Of a stretch of 64,000 nucleotides of DNA, positions 18,560-25,625 are shown in pieces. Source of the stretch: Amycolatopsis sp. FBCC-B4732 (GTDB lineage: Bacteria > Actinomycetota > Actinomycetes > Mycobacteriales > Pseudonocardiaceae); NCBI RefSeq assembly GCF_023008405.1, contig NZ_CP095376.1, positions 6,118,501 through 6,182,500 on the forward strand, in the 5' to 3' direction. Made by a program: the position numbers and the translations under genes. How positions within the stretch are numbered: position 1 is the stretch's first letter; the number at the start of each line of letters is the position of its first letter. The notes under the pieces were generated by a model, which had not been told where the DNA came from, searched no databases, and saw nothing but the letters and a program-made list of their open reading frames with translations.

Positions 18560-20335
18560 ACTTCCGTGCCCGTGCTCCGAGAACCGGCCACCGACGCCGA
18601 CGAGCCGGTCCCGCTGCGGCGGATCGCCGGCCTGTTCCGCCCGCACCGCGGGCCCCTCGCCGCGCTGTTCGCGCTGATCGTGGTGCAGGCCGGCCTCGGC
18701 GTCGTCTCGCCGTTCCTGCTGCGCGAGATCCTCGACGACGCCCTGCCGCACCGCGACACGCTGCTGATCAGCCTGCTGGCCGCGGGGATGATCGTCTGCG
18801 CGGTCGGCAGCGGCTCCCTCGGCGTCGCCACCACCGGCCTGTCGAACACGATCGGGCAGCGCGTGATGAACGAGCTGCGCGTCTCGGTCTACGGCCACCT
18901 GCAGCGGATGTCGCTCGGCTTCTTCACGCGGACGAAGAGCGGCGAAGTGCTCTCGCGCGTCTTCAACGACATCGGCGGCGTCGACAACGTCATCACCACG
19001 ACCGCGGGCTCGGTGGTGCAGAACGCGACCACGACGATCGCCATCACCGCCGCGCTGATCGCGCTCGACTGGCAGCTGGCGGGGTTGTCGCTGGTCGTCG
19101 TCCCGCTGTTCCTGCTGTTCACGCTGCGGCTGGGCAAACGGCGGCGGACGCTGGCCCGCGGCCGGACCCGGCGGATGGCCCGGCTGACGACGATGGTCGA
19201 GGAGTCCCTGTCCGTCACCGGCGTGCTGCTCGCCAAGACGATGGGCAACGAGCGGGCGGTGCGCGAGCGCTTCGGCGCCGAGTCGCGGGAGATCGCGGCG
19301 CTCGAACGGGCCGCCGCGCTGGCCGGGCGCTGGCAGACGGCGTCGCGCGGGATGAGCCTGACCGTCATCCCGGCGCTGGTCTACTGGATCGCCGGGCTCG
19401 CGCTGGCCGGCGGCGCGTCGCCGTTCTCCCTCGGCACCGTGGTGGCGTTCACCAGCATGCTCAACCGGCTGGTCGCGCCGGCGACCGCGATGCAGACCAT
19501 CGGGCAGAACGTGGCGACGTCGAAGGCGCTGTTCGGGCGCATCTTCGAGGTGCTCGACCTGCCGGTGGAGATCGCCGACAAGCCGGGGGCGCGCTCGCTC
19601 GAGGTGCGCCGCGGCGACGTCTCGATGCGCGGGGTCTCGTTCCGCTACGACTCCGACGGCGGGTGGACGCTGCGGGACATCGACCTCGACGTCCCGGCCG
19701 GGACCACGACGGCGCTGGTCGGCGCGACCGGTTCGGGCAAGACGACGCTCGCCTACCTGGTGGCGCGGCTCTACGAGGTGAGCGCCGGTTCGGTGAAGAT
19801 CGACGACATCGACGTCCGCGACGTCAAGCTGGCCTCGCTCGCGGCGGGCGTCGGGCTGGTTTCGCAGGAGACCTACCTGTTCCACGACACGGTGCGGGAG
19901 AATCTGCGCTTCGCGAAGCCGGACGCGACCGACGAGGAGATCGAGCTGGCGGCGAAGGCGGCGCACATCCACGACACCCTCGCCGGGCTGCCGGAGGGGT
20001 ACGACACGGTCGTCGGCCAGCGCGGCTACCGGTTCTCCGGCGGCGAGAAGCAGCGGATGGCGATCGCCCGGATCCTGCTGCGCAACCCGCCGGTGCTCAT
20101 CCTCGACGAGGCGACCAGCGCCCTGGACACCCGCACGGAACGCTCGGTGCAGGCCGAGCTCGACCGGCTCGCGGCGGGGCGCACGACGCTGACCATCGCG
20201 CACCGGCTGTCCACTGTGGAGCACGCGGACCAGATCGTCGTGCTGCACGAGGGCCGGATCGCCGAGCGCGGGACGCACGAGGAGCTGCTGGCTCGCGATG
20301 GGCGGTATGCCCGGCTGGTGCGCGGAACCGCCTAA
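18557..20335 (+). CDS. ABC multidrug exporter (half-transporter, TMD-NBD)
   Basis: 592-aa type-IV ABC exporter. Six transmembrane helices (about 25-310), then the nucleotide-binding domain with Walker A GATGSGKTT, Q-loop VSQETYLF, signature FSGGEKQRM, Walker B LILDEATSALD and the H-loop IAHRLST. As a half-size protein it should dimerise. The MarR regulator starts 9 bp after it, which points to efflux of a toxic compound or antibiotic sensed by that regulator. Confidence 0.93.
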   Translation: MTSVPVLREPATDADEPVPLRRIAGLFRPHRGPLAALFALIVVQAGLGVVSPFLLREILDDALPHRDTLLISLLAAGMIVCAVGSGSLGVATTGLSNTIGQRVMNELRVSVYGHLQRMSLGFFTRTKSGEVLSRVFNDIGGVDNVITTTAGSVVQNATTTIAITAALIALDWQLAGLSLVVVPLFLLFTLRLGKRRRTLARGRTRRMARLTTMVEESLSVTGVLLAKTMGNERAVRERFGAESREIAALERAAALAGRWQTASRGMSLTVIPALVYWIAGLALAGGASPFSLGTVVAFTSMLNRLVAPATAMQTIGQNVATSKALFGRIFEVLDLPVEIADKPGARSLEVRRGDVSMRGVSFRYDSDGGWTLRDIDLDVPAGTTTALVGATGSGKTTLAYLVARLYEVSAGSVKIDDIDVRDVKLASLAAGVGLVSQETYLFHDTVRENLRFAKPDATDEEIELAAKAAHIHDTLAGLPEGYDTVVGQRGYRFSGGEKQRMAIARILLRNPPVLILDEATSALDTRTERSVQAELDRLAAGRTTLTIAHRLSTVEHADQIVVLHEGRIAERGTHEELLARDGRYARLVRGTA

Positions 20336-20344
20336 CCTGGGCCC

Positions 20345-20809
20345 ATGCACCCGGACCCCGACACCGCTTCGCGCGTGAGCGCCGACGCCGAGCTCGCCGA
20401 CCTGGCCTGGCGGGTCCGCGAGGGCGTCGGCCGGCTCAACTGGCGGATGCGCGCCGAGCGCGACCCGAACGGTCCGGGCCCGGCGGTGCTCGCGGTGCTG
20501 AGCCGGCTCTACCGGGCGGGCACCCACACGCCGACCGAGCTGGCCGAGGCGGAACGGCTGCAGCCGCAGTCGCTGACGCGGATCCTGGCCTGGGTGTCGG
20601 AACGCTCGCTGGTCACGCGGACGACCGATCCGGAAGACGGGCGGCGGTCGTTGATCAGCATCACGCCGGAAGGGCTGGCGGTGCTGCGGGAGTACAGCGT
20701 GCAGCGGGAACGGTGGCTGGCGGCGGCGCTGGAGTCGACGTTGTCGCCGACTGAGCGGCAGCTGCTGAAGCTGGCGGCGGATCTGCTGGTGCGGGTGGCG
20801 GACGCCTGA
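20345..20809 (+). CDS. MarR-family transcriptional regulator
   Basis: 154-aa winged-helix regulator. The DNA-binding part is seen as HTPTELAEAERLQPQSLTRILAWVSERSLVTR followed by the wing TDPEDGRRSLISITPEG. Flanking helices form the usual MarR dimer interface. Forms an operon with the ABC exporter (9-bp gap) and likely represses it until a ligand binds. Its stop codon is the first part of a terminator stem. Confidence 0.9.
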   Translation: MHPDPDTASRVSADAELADLAWRVREGVGRLNWRMRAERDPNGPGPAVLAVLSRLYRAGTHTPTELAEAERLQPQSLTRILAWVSERSLVTRTTDPEDGRRSLISITPEGLAVLREYSVQRERWLAAALESTLSPTERQLLKLAADLLVRVADA

Positions 20810-20852
20810 AAGCCGCCGTGGAGACCCCTCGATCCCTCCACGGCGGCTTTCA
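20807..20852 (+). terminator. Terminator of the exporter-marR operon
   Basis: A perfect 17-bp stem (20807-20823 with 20836-20852) and a 12-nt loop. The left arm includes the marR stop codon TGA and the right arm ends CTTTCA, a partial T-run. The next 230 bp up to the ku stop hold only a 7-bp inverted repeat (GTCAGCG 20988-20994 / CGCTGAC 21005-21011), possibly the end of ku transcription. Confidence 0.85.
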
Positions 20853-21083
20853 CGACTCCCCTCGTCCGCGCCGCCTCCCCGCGGTGCGGACACGGGTTCC
20901 GGGAACGGGCCGCTCCTCCGTCGGCCCGCCCCGGAACCCTGGTCCCCGGACGGCTCACCTCCCCAGGGGCCGTCCGGATCCCCCCTCGTCAGCGATCCGG
21001 TATCCGCTGACAGGACGAAGTCTGCCGCGCCGGGGGTGGCCGGTTGAGTGTGAGAACCCTCAATTACCCGTGGGTAGTAATAC

Positions 21084-21947
21084 TCAAGACGTCTTCGCGC
21101 GCCCGCGGCCCGCCGCTCGCTTCGCCGTCGTACGCGCCTTCGCCGCCCTCGACGCGGCGGTCTTGGCCTTCGCGACGGCGTCGGGACGCGCGTCCGCGGC
21201 CGTCTCCTGCAGCGCCGCCAGCAGGCGGGTGACGCCGTCCGCCTGCTCGGCCGCCGTGGGCTGGACGACCTCGGCGCCGTCGATCTTCGACTGGATCAAC
21301 GCCTGGAGCGCTTCGCAGTAACGGTCGGGCACGCGGCCGGGGTCGAACTCGCCGGTCAGCTCCTCGATGAGGTTCACCGCGCGGCGCAGCTCGCCGGGCC
21401 GGATGTCGACGTCGGCGTGGCGGAACGGGAAGTCGGGCTCGCGCACCTCGCCGGGCCACAGCATGGTTTCGAGCACGATCACCTGGTCGCGCACGCGCAG
21501 GGCGCCGAGCGTCTCGCGGCGGCGGAGCGCGACCGTCACCAGCGCGACCCGGCCCGACTGCTGCAGCGCCTCGCTGAACAGCACGTACGGCTTAGTGCCC
21601 GCCGGCTCGGGTTCGAGGTAGTAGCTGCGCGCGAACCAGATCGGGTCGACGTCGGCGAGCGGGGCGAAACCGCGGATGGCGATCGTGCGGGCGGGCATCG
21701 GCAGCGACGCGAGTTCGTGGTCGGACAGCAGGACGACGTCGCCGCCGGGGACCGGGTAGCCGCGCACCATCTCCGCCGGCGGCACCTCTTCGCCGTCGAC
21801 CTCGCACACGCGCTTGACCCGGACGCGGCCGCCGTCGGTTTCGTGGACCTGGTGCAGCGGGATCTCGCGCTCTTCCGTCGCGCTGTACGCCTTCACCGGA
21901 ACGGCGTAACTCCCGAACCCGATCGTGCCCGACCAGACAGCCCGCAT
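21084..21947 (-). CDS. ku: Ku protein (non-homologous end joining)
   Basis: DNA-end-binding homodimer of the bacterial NHEJ pathway, 287 aa. It starts MRAVWSGTIGFGSYAVPVKAYSATEE, the usual Ku opening, preceded by GGAGGT with a 7-nt spacer; this decides for the ATG at 21947 over the GTG 9 bp upstream. The beta-barrel ring covers about 1-210 and includes ERYVLFS-like KPYVLFSEAL. The Lys/Ala/Arg-rich tail after residue ~245 is the type that helps thread DNA. The partner ligase LigD is not in this window. Confidence 0.95.
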   Translation of the reverse strand: MRAVWSGTIGFGSYAVPVKAYSATEEREIPLHQVHETDGGRVRVKRVCEVDGEEVPPAEMVRGYPVPGGDVVLLSDHELASLPMPARTIAIRGFAPLADVDPIWFARSYYLEPEPAGTKPYVLFSEALQQSGRVALVTVALRRRETLGALRVRDQVIVLETMLWPGEVREPDFPFRHADVDIRPGELRRAVNLIEELTGEFDPGRVPDRYCEALQALIQSKIDGAEVVQPTAAEQADGVTRLLAALQETAADARPDAVAKAKTAASRAAKARTTAKRAAGRGRAKTS

Positions 21948-22000
21948 GCGCACCACCTCCGCAGGTCCCAGGCTAGCCAGGCGATCCCGCGGGCCGACAG

Positions 22001-22363
22001 CTACAAACGGGTGTCAGGCGCGACGGATTCGCTCACACATTCGAACGACGGCGTGACCGCGTCGAGCGCTTCGGCCGAACAGCGGGACGCGACGGCGGCC
22101 GCGCGGAGCACCTCGGTGACCACCTCGACGTCGAGCGGCGGGGCCGCGGCGAGCGCGTCCGCCCCGGCTCCGACGCGGGCGGCGAGCCCGGCGAGCGCGC
22201 GCGAAATGGCTTCCTGGCCGGCCACGAGCTGGGCGACGACGTCGGTGAGCTCGGCGGTCGTCGCGCCCGGGCCGCCGCAGCGCAGGCCCGCGGCGAGCTC
22301 CTCGGCGCACGACCGCAGGTGGGCGGCGACGACGGTCGGGGGCAGCGTCAGCCGATCCTGCAT
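22001..22363 (-). CDS. Small helical hypothetical protein
   Basis: 120-aa acidic, Ala-rich protein, not recognised. It starts MQDRLTLPPTVVAAHLRSC and is almost entirely predicted helix, with three heptad-like segments and no membrane segment or known catalytic motif. Similar small helical proteins in actinomycetes are unstudied. The upstream frame extends to 22636 only as antisense of the tetR gene, with which this gene shares a divergent promoter region. Confidence 0.6.
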   Translation of the reverse strand: MQDRLTLPPTVVAAHLRSCAEELAAGLRCGGPGATTAELTDVVAQLVAGQEAISRALAGLAARVGAGADALAAAPPLDVEVVTEVLRAAAVASRCSAEALDAVTPSFECVSESVAPDTRL

Positions 22364-22443
22364 TCGCGCACCCCCTCGGTCAGAGCAGCCATAGTGCCAC
22401 CGCACGCGCCGTGACCTGATGCGACACACCGCCGCTTGCTTAT

Positions 22444-22473
22444 TTGACCGAACGTTCTCGAAATGGCTAGGGT
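22444..22473 (+). promoter_or_regulatory. tetR promoter with embedded palindromic operator
   Basis: -35 TTGACC (22444-22449), 18-nt spacer, -10 TAGGGT (22468-22473), start codon ATG 22481, so the transcript is probably leaderless. A GAACGTTC palindrome (22450-22457) lies inside the spacer, where the encoded TetR would block its own promoter. Confidence 0.65.
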
Positions 22474-22480
22474 TTCGATC

Positions 22481-23065
22481 ATGTCCCGGGTCAAGGAGTT
22501 CGACGTCGACGAAGCCTGCGACGCCGCGCTCACGCTCTTCCGGCAGCAGGGGTACGAGGCGACGTCGGTCAGCGACCTCGTCACGCACGTCGGCGTCGCC
22601 AAAGCCAGCCTGTACGCGACCTTCGGGTCGAAGCACGACTTCTACGTGACGGCGTTGAAGCGGTACGCGGAACGGGCCGACGCGCGAGTATTGGCCGAGT
22701 TGTCGGGCCCGGGCTCGGGGGTGGCCGCGGTACGCCGGCTTTTCGACGGCTACCTGGCGGAAATCCTCGGCGACGAGACGAAGATGGGCTGCTTCGTCGT
22801 CAACGCTGCGATCGAGCTGCTCCCCCGCGACCCCGAGGTCGCCCGGCTGGTGGAACGCAGCTGGGACACCCTCGAGGTCGCGCTCACCATGGCGCTCGAG
22901 CGCGCCAAGGCGCAGGGCGAACTCGCCGCCGGCAGCGAACCGGCGGCGCTCGCGCGCTTCCTGCTGACCGTGCTGCAGGGCCTGCGCGTACTGGGCAAGG
23001 GCGCGGACGCTTCACGTCGGCTGGACGCGGCCGCCTCACAGGCAATGCGCCTTATTCAAGACTGA
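22481..23065 (+). CDS. TetR-family transcriptional regulator
   Basis: 194-aa repressor. N-terminal HTH: EACDAALTLFRQQGYEATSVSDLVTHVGVAKASLYATFGSK (written here only to show the helix order, the recognition helix being VAKASLYATF). The C-terminal ligand domain resembles the AcrR/YxaF-type (KMGCFVVNAAIELLPRDPEV). The ATG at 22481 is chosen because the -10 box lies 7 bp before it; ATG 22463 would lie upstream of the predicted transcription start. Followed after 23 bp by an SDR gene that it probably controls. Confidence 0.9.
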   Translation: MSRVKEFDVDEACDAALTLFRQQGYEATSVSDLVTHVGVAKASLYATFGSKHDFYVTALKRYAERADARVLAELSGPGSGVAAVRRLFDGYLAEILGDETKMGCFVVNAAIELLPRDPEVARLVERSWDTLEVALTMALERAKAQGELAAGSEPAALARFLLTVLQGLRVLGKGADASRRLDAAASQAMRLIQD

Positions 23066-23088
23066 TCGGACCAGAAAGAAGGCACACG

Positions 23089-23835
23089 ATGGGGGCACGA
23101 TTCACCGGCAAGGTCGTCCTGGTGACGGGCGGCGGTTCGGGCATCGGGCGGGAGACGGCGCGGGCGTTCGCGGCCGAGGGCGCGACGGTGGTCGTCGCCG
23201 GGCGCGACGAGCAGCGGCTGGCGGCCGTGGTGCAGGAGATCGGCGGCGACGCGGTGACGGTGGACGTCACCGACCCGGCGGACGTGGCGCGGATGGTCGA
23301 GACGATCGTCGCGCGGCACGGCGGGCTGGACGTCGCGGTCAACAACGCGGGCATCCTCGGGTCGCCGGCGCCGGCCGCGGACCTCGACGAGGACGGCTTC
23401 GGCGCGGTGCTGGCCACGAACGTCACCGGGACGTGGCTGTGCCTGAAGCACGAGGTCGCGCACATGCGGGCGCACGGCGGCGGCGCGATCGTCAACATCG
23501 CGTCGAACATCGGCGCGCACGGGCGGCTGCCGAACATGGCGGCCTACGCGGCGTCGAAGGCCGCGGTGAGCGCGCTGACCCGCACGGCGGCGCGCGACCA
23601 CATCGGCGAGGGGGTCCGCATCAACGCGGTCAGCCCGGGCGCGACGGACACCGGGATGTCGTTGCGCCCCGGCGAGACGGACGCCGATCGCGCCGAGCGG
23701 GTGAAGGGCGCGATCCCGCTGGGCCGGGTGGGTGCCACCGCCGAGGTGGCGGCCGCGGTGCTGTGGCTGGCTTCGGACGAAGCGGCCTTCACCGTCGGGC
23801 ACGACCTGGTGGTCGACGGCGGCGTGACCGCCTGA
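23089..23835 (+). CDS. Short-chain dehydrogenase/reductase
   Basis: 248-aa classical SDR with NAD(P)H-binding TGGGSGIG (about residues 14-21), NNAG, the catalytic Ser in IVNIASN, YAASK (Tyr and Lys) and the PG motif after NAVSPGATDTGM. Acidic/basic choice after strand 2 (VVAGRDEQR) suggests NADP(H). Substrate unknown. Lies 23 bp after a TetR gene, a frequent redox-stress or xenobiotic pairing. It converges on the micro-gene array at 23868-24192. Confidence 0.92.
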   Translation: MGARFTGKVVLVTGGGSGIGRETARAFAAEGATVVVAGRDEQRLAAVVQEIGGDAVTVDVTDPADVARMVETIVARHGGLDVAVNNAGILGSPAPAADLDEDGFGAVLATNVTGTWLCLKHEVAHMRAHGGGAIVNIASNIGAHGRLPNMAAYAASKAAVSALTRTAARDHIGEGVRINAVSPGATDTGMSLRPGETDADRAERVKGAIPLGRVGATAEVAAAVLWLASDEAAFTVGHDLVVDGGVTA

Positions 23836-23867
23836 CCGGCGGCCCCACCCGGGCCCGCGGCGTTCCT

Positions 23868-23888
23868 TCAGGACTCACGGTTGCGCAC
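23868..23888 (-). CDS. Micro-ORF 6 of the array, (V/M)RNRES
   Basis: Last copy. GTG start, codons CGC AAC CGT GAG TCC TGA; GGAGGAG with a 6-nt spacer. CGT replaces CGC silently. A GC-rich, imperfectly self-complementary stretch (about 23838-23862) follows and could end transcription. Confidence 0.6.
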   Translation of the reverse strand: MRNRES

Positions 23889-23927
23889 GGGGCTCTCCTC
23901 CTGGGAGTGCGGACGGGTGGGCGGGGC

Positions 23928-23948
23928 TCACGACTCGCGGTTGCGCAC
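23928..23948 (-). CDS. Micro-ORF 5 of the array, (V/M)RNRES
   Basis: GTG start, codons CGC AAC CGC GAG TCG TGA; GAGAGGAG with a 7-nt spacer. Confidence 0.6.
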   Translation of the reverse strand: MRNRES

Positions 23949-23989
23949 GGGGCTGCTCCTCTCGGGCGTGCGGGCGGATGACTGGGGGT

Positions 23990-24010
23990 TCAGGACTCGC
24001 GGTTGCGCAC
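23990..24010 (-). CDS. Micro-ORF 4 of the array, (V/M)RNRES
   Basis: GTG start, codons CGC AAC CGC GAG TCC TGA; AGAGGAG with a 6-nt spacer. Confidence 0.6.
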   Translation of the reverse strand: MRNRES

Positions 24011-24048
24011 AGGGCTCTCCTCTCCGGCGTGCGGACGGGCGGCTCGGC

Positions 24049-24069
24049 TCACGACTCGCGGTTGCGCAC
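24049..24069 (-). CDS. Micro-ORF 3 of the array, (V/M)RNRES
   Basis: GTG start, codons CGC AAC CGC GAG TCG TGA; AAGGAG with a 7-nt spacer. TCG replaces TCC silently. Confidence 0.6.
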   Translation of the reverse strand: MRNRES

Positions 24070-24109
24070 GGCAGGACTCCTTCCGGACGTGCTGACGGAT
24101 GGCTGCGAT

Positions 24110-24130
24110 TCAGGACTCGCGATTGCGCAC
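24110..24130 (-). CDS. Micro-ORF 2 of the array, (V/M)RNRES
   Basis: GTG start, codons CGC AAT CGC GAG TCC TGA; AAGGAG with a 7-nt spacer. The AAT codon is a silent change from AAC of the other copies, rare in this GC-rich genome. Confidence 0.6.
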   Translation of the reverse strand: MRNRES

Positions 24131-24171
24131 GGCGCTACTCCTTCCGGGCGTACGAACAGGACAGTGGCGAG

Positions 24172-24192
24172 TCAGGATTCGCGGTTGCGCAT
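24172..24192 (-). CDS. Micro-ORF 1 of the array, MRNRES
   Basis: First in transcription order and the only copy with ATG. Codons ATG CGC AAC CGC GAA TCC TGA; Shine-Dalgarno GGGAGG 8 nt before the start. The GAA and TCC choices differ synonymously from some other copies. Confidence 0.6.
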   Translation of the reverse strand: MRNRES

Positions 24193-24302
24193 GACGGCGG
24201 CCTCCCTTCGCTGCTCCGATCGTGTGGCAATCGTCGATCGTCGCCGCCCGGTGTGGTGGGGTGGACGCGGATCGTCGGCTCACCCAGGGGAGTTGGACCG
24301 CC

Positions 24303-25613
24303 TTGAGTATGGACGGCGCCCGTCCGGCCGAACGCCACGCGGCCAGGATCCGAGGGGCGCTGAACCCTGCTCGCTGGACGCTCTGGCGGCAGCGCCGATC
24401 GCTCGTCTTCTACTGCTTCCTCGTCGAGTCCGTGGCGCTCGTGGCCACCGTCTGGACGGCCGCCGAAGTACCCGTGCGGACGTGGGACGTGGCCGTCCTC
24501 GGGGTGCTCGCCGGGCTCGGTGTGATGCAGGCCGAGCTGGGCCGTCAGGTCGAGCGCGTCCGGCGGCTGGTGTCGGACACCCCGCACATCAACCTGACGT
24601 CGGTCTGGACGTTCGCCGGCGTGCTGCTCCTGCCGCCCGCGCTCGTCACGGCGCTGATCGCCGTCCTCTACCTGCACCTGGCGACGCGCAGCCTCGCGCG
24701 GATCAAGCGCGTGCCGCCGTTCCGGACCACGCTGAACGCGACGCTCGTCGTCATCACCTGCTACGCGGCCGAGTTCGTGCTGAGCCGCCTCGGCGTCCCG
24801 GACATGTACACGGCGCTGACGTCGGGCTGGCGGGGCGTCACGGCCATCGCGCTCGCCGCGGCGGCGTACTTCCTGGTCTCGGCGATCACGATCCTGCCGG
24901 CGCTGACCATCACGACGCGCTCGGTGAAGGCGTTCTTCGGCGGCCTCGGCGACAACCTCCTCGAGGTCGCGACGCTGTGCCTGGGCCTGCTCACGGCGCT
25001 GACGCTGGCGACGCTGCCCGCGCTCGCCGTCGCGATCGTGCCGCCGCTGCTGGTGCTGCACCGGGCGGTGCTGATCAAGCAGCTGGAGATCGCGGCGACG
25101 ACCGACGAGAAGACCGGCCTGTTCAACACGACCGGCTGGCACGTGCTCGCTTCACGCGAGCTGGCACGCGCCCAGCGCAGCAAGCGGAGCACGTTCGGCG
25201 TGCTGATGATCGACCTCGACCACTTCAAGCTGATCAACGACGAGCACGGCCACCTGGCGGGCGACGCGGTGCTGCGCGCGGTCGCGGCGACGATCAAGAG
25301 CGCGGTCCGCGACTACGACTCGGTCGGCCGCTTCGGCGGCGAGGAGTTCGTGGTCCTGCTCCCGGAGATCGGCCCGGCGGCGGTCCTGGCGGTGGCGGAG
25401 CGCATCCGCTCGGCGATCGAGACGCTGAAGGTCGAGTACTTCGACGGCACGGCGTCCCGGGTGATCGGCGACCTGTCGGCATCGATCGGCGTGGCGACGT
25501 ACCCGGACGGCGGCACGGCCGTCGACCGCCTGCTGCAGGCCGCGGACAAGGCCCTGTACCGGGCCAAGGACGCGGGCCGCAACCAGGTGGTCGACGGCAC
25601 CGCGCCGGCTTAG
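24303..25613 (+). CDS. Membrane diguanylate cyclase (GGDEF)
   Basis: About 436 aa; makes c-di-GMP from GTP. Roughly six hydrophobic segments (to about residue 265) form an MASE-like membrane sensor. The GGDEF domain follows, with IDLDHFKLIND, the active-site loop GRFGGEEF, and RDYD five residues ahead of it, the RxxD inhibitory I-site; so the enzyme should be active and product-inhibited. Start: TTG 24303 after AGGGGAG (10-nt spacer); ATG 24309 is an alternative. The 3' end overlaps the convergent DUF262 gene by 4 bp. The micro-gene array lies directly upstream, transcribed away. Confidence 0.9.
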   Translation: MSMDGARPAERHAARIRGALNPARWTLWRQRRSLVFYCFLVESVALVATVWTAAEVPVRTWDVAVLGVLAGLGVMQAELGRQVERVRRLVSDTPHINLTSVWTFAGVLLLPPALVTALIAVLYLHLATRSLARIKRVPPFRTTLNATLVVITCYAAEFVLSRLGVPDMYTALTSGWRGVTAIALAAAAYFLVSAITILPALTITTRSVKAFFGGLGDNLLEVATLCLGLLTALTLATLPALAVAIVPPLLVLHRAVLIKQLEIAATTDEKTGLFNTTGWHVLASRELARAQRSKRSTFGVLMIDLDHFKLINDEHGHLAGDAVLRAVAATIKSAVRDYDSVGRFGGEEFVVLLPEIGPAAVLAVAERIRSAIETLKVEYFDGTASRVIGDLSASIGVATYPDGGTAVDRLLQAADKALYRAKDAGRNQVVDGTAPA

Positions 25614-25625
25614 GAAGCCGCCGCC
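25608..25625. repeat. Left 18-bp direct repeat flanking the DUF262 gene
   Basis: GCTTAGGAAGCCGCCGCC, identical to 27393-27410. It covers the stop codons of both the diguanylate cyclase and the DUF262 gene. Together the copies bracket a 1.8-kb segment that holds only the DUF262 gene and a terminator, like att sites or an insertion-generated duplication. Confidence 0.6.

Larger units (their letters stand above)
23868..24192 (-). repeat. Six-copy tandem array of ~60-bp units, each an RBS plus a hexapeptide ORF
   Basis: Six units spaced 59-62 bp apart fill the region between the SDR stop and the diguanylate cyclase. Read on the minus strand, every unit has a Shine-Dalgarno (GGGAGG, AAGGAG, AAGGAG, AGGAG, AGGAG, GGAGGAG) 6-8 nt before ATG or GTG, then five codons for R-N-R-E-S and a TGA. 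Codon differences among units are only synonymous (AAC/AAT, CGC/CGT, GAG/GAA, TCC/TCG). Inter-ORF gaps are 38-41 nt. Unit periods are not multiples of three, so no long protein on the other strand is preserved. No promoter is certain; the transcript would start near 24200-24300 and end opposite the SDR 3' end. Confidence 0.75.

Noticed and set aside
18374..20893. N-terminal extension of Ffh through the exporter region
   Set aside because: Antisense shadow of the ABC exporter; Ffh begins at the GTG 18373.
23868..24192. CRISPR-like array
   Set aside because: The spacers between the conserved blocks are related to each other and the conserved block codes a start-to-stop peptide with an RBS; no cas genes are near.
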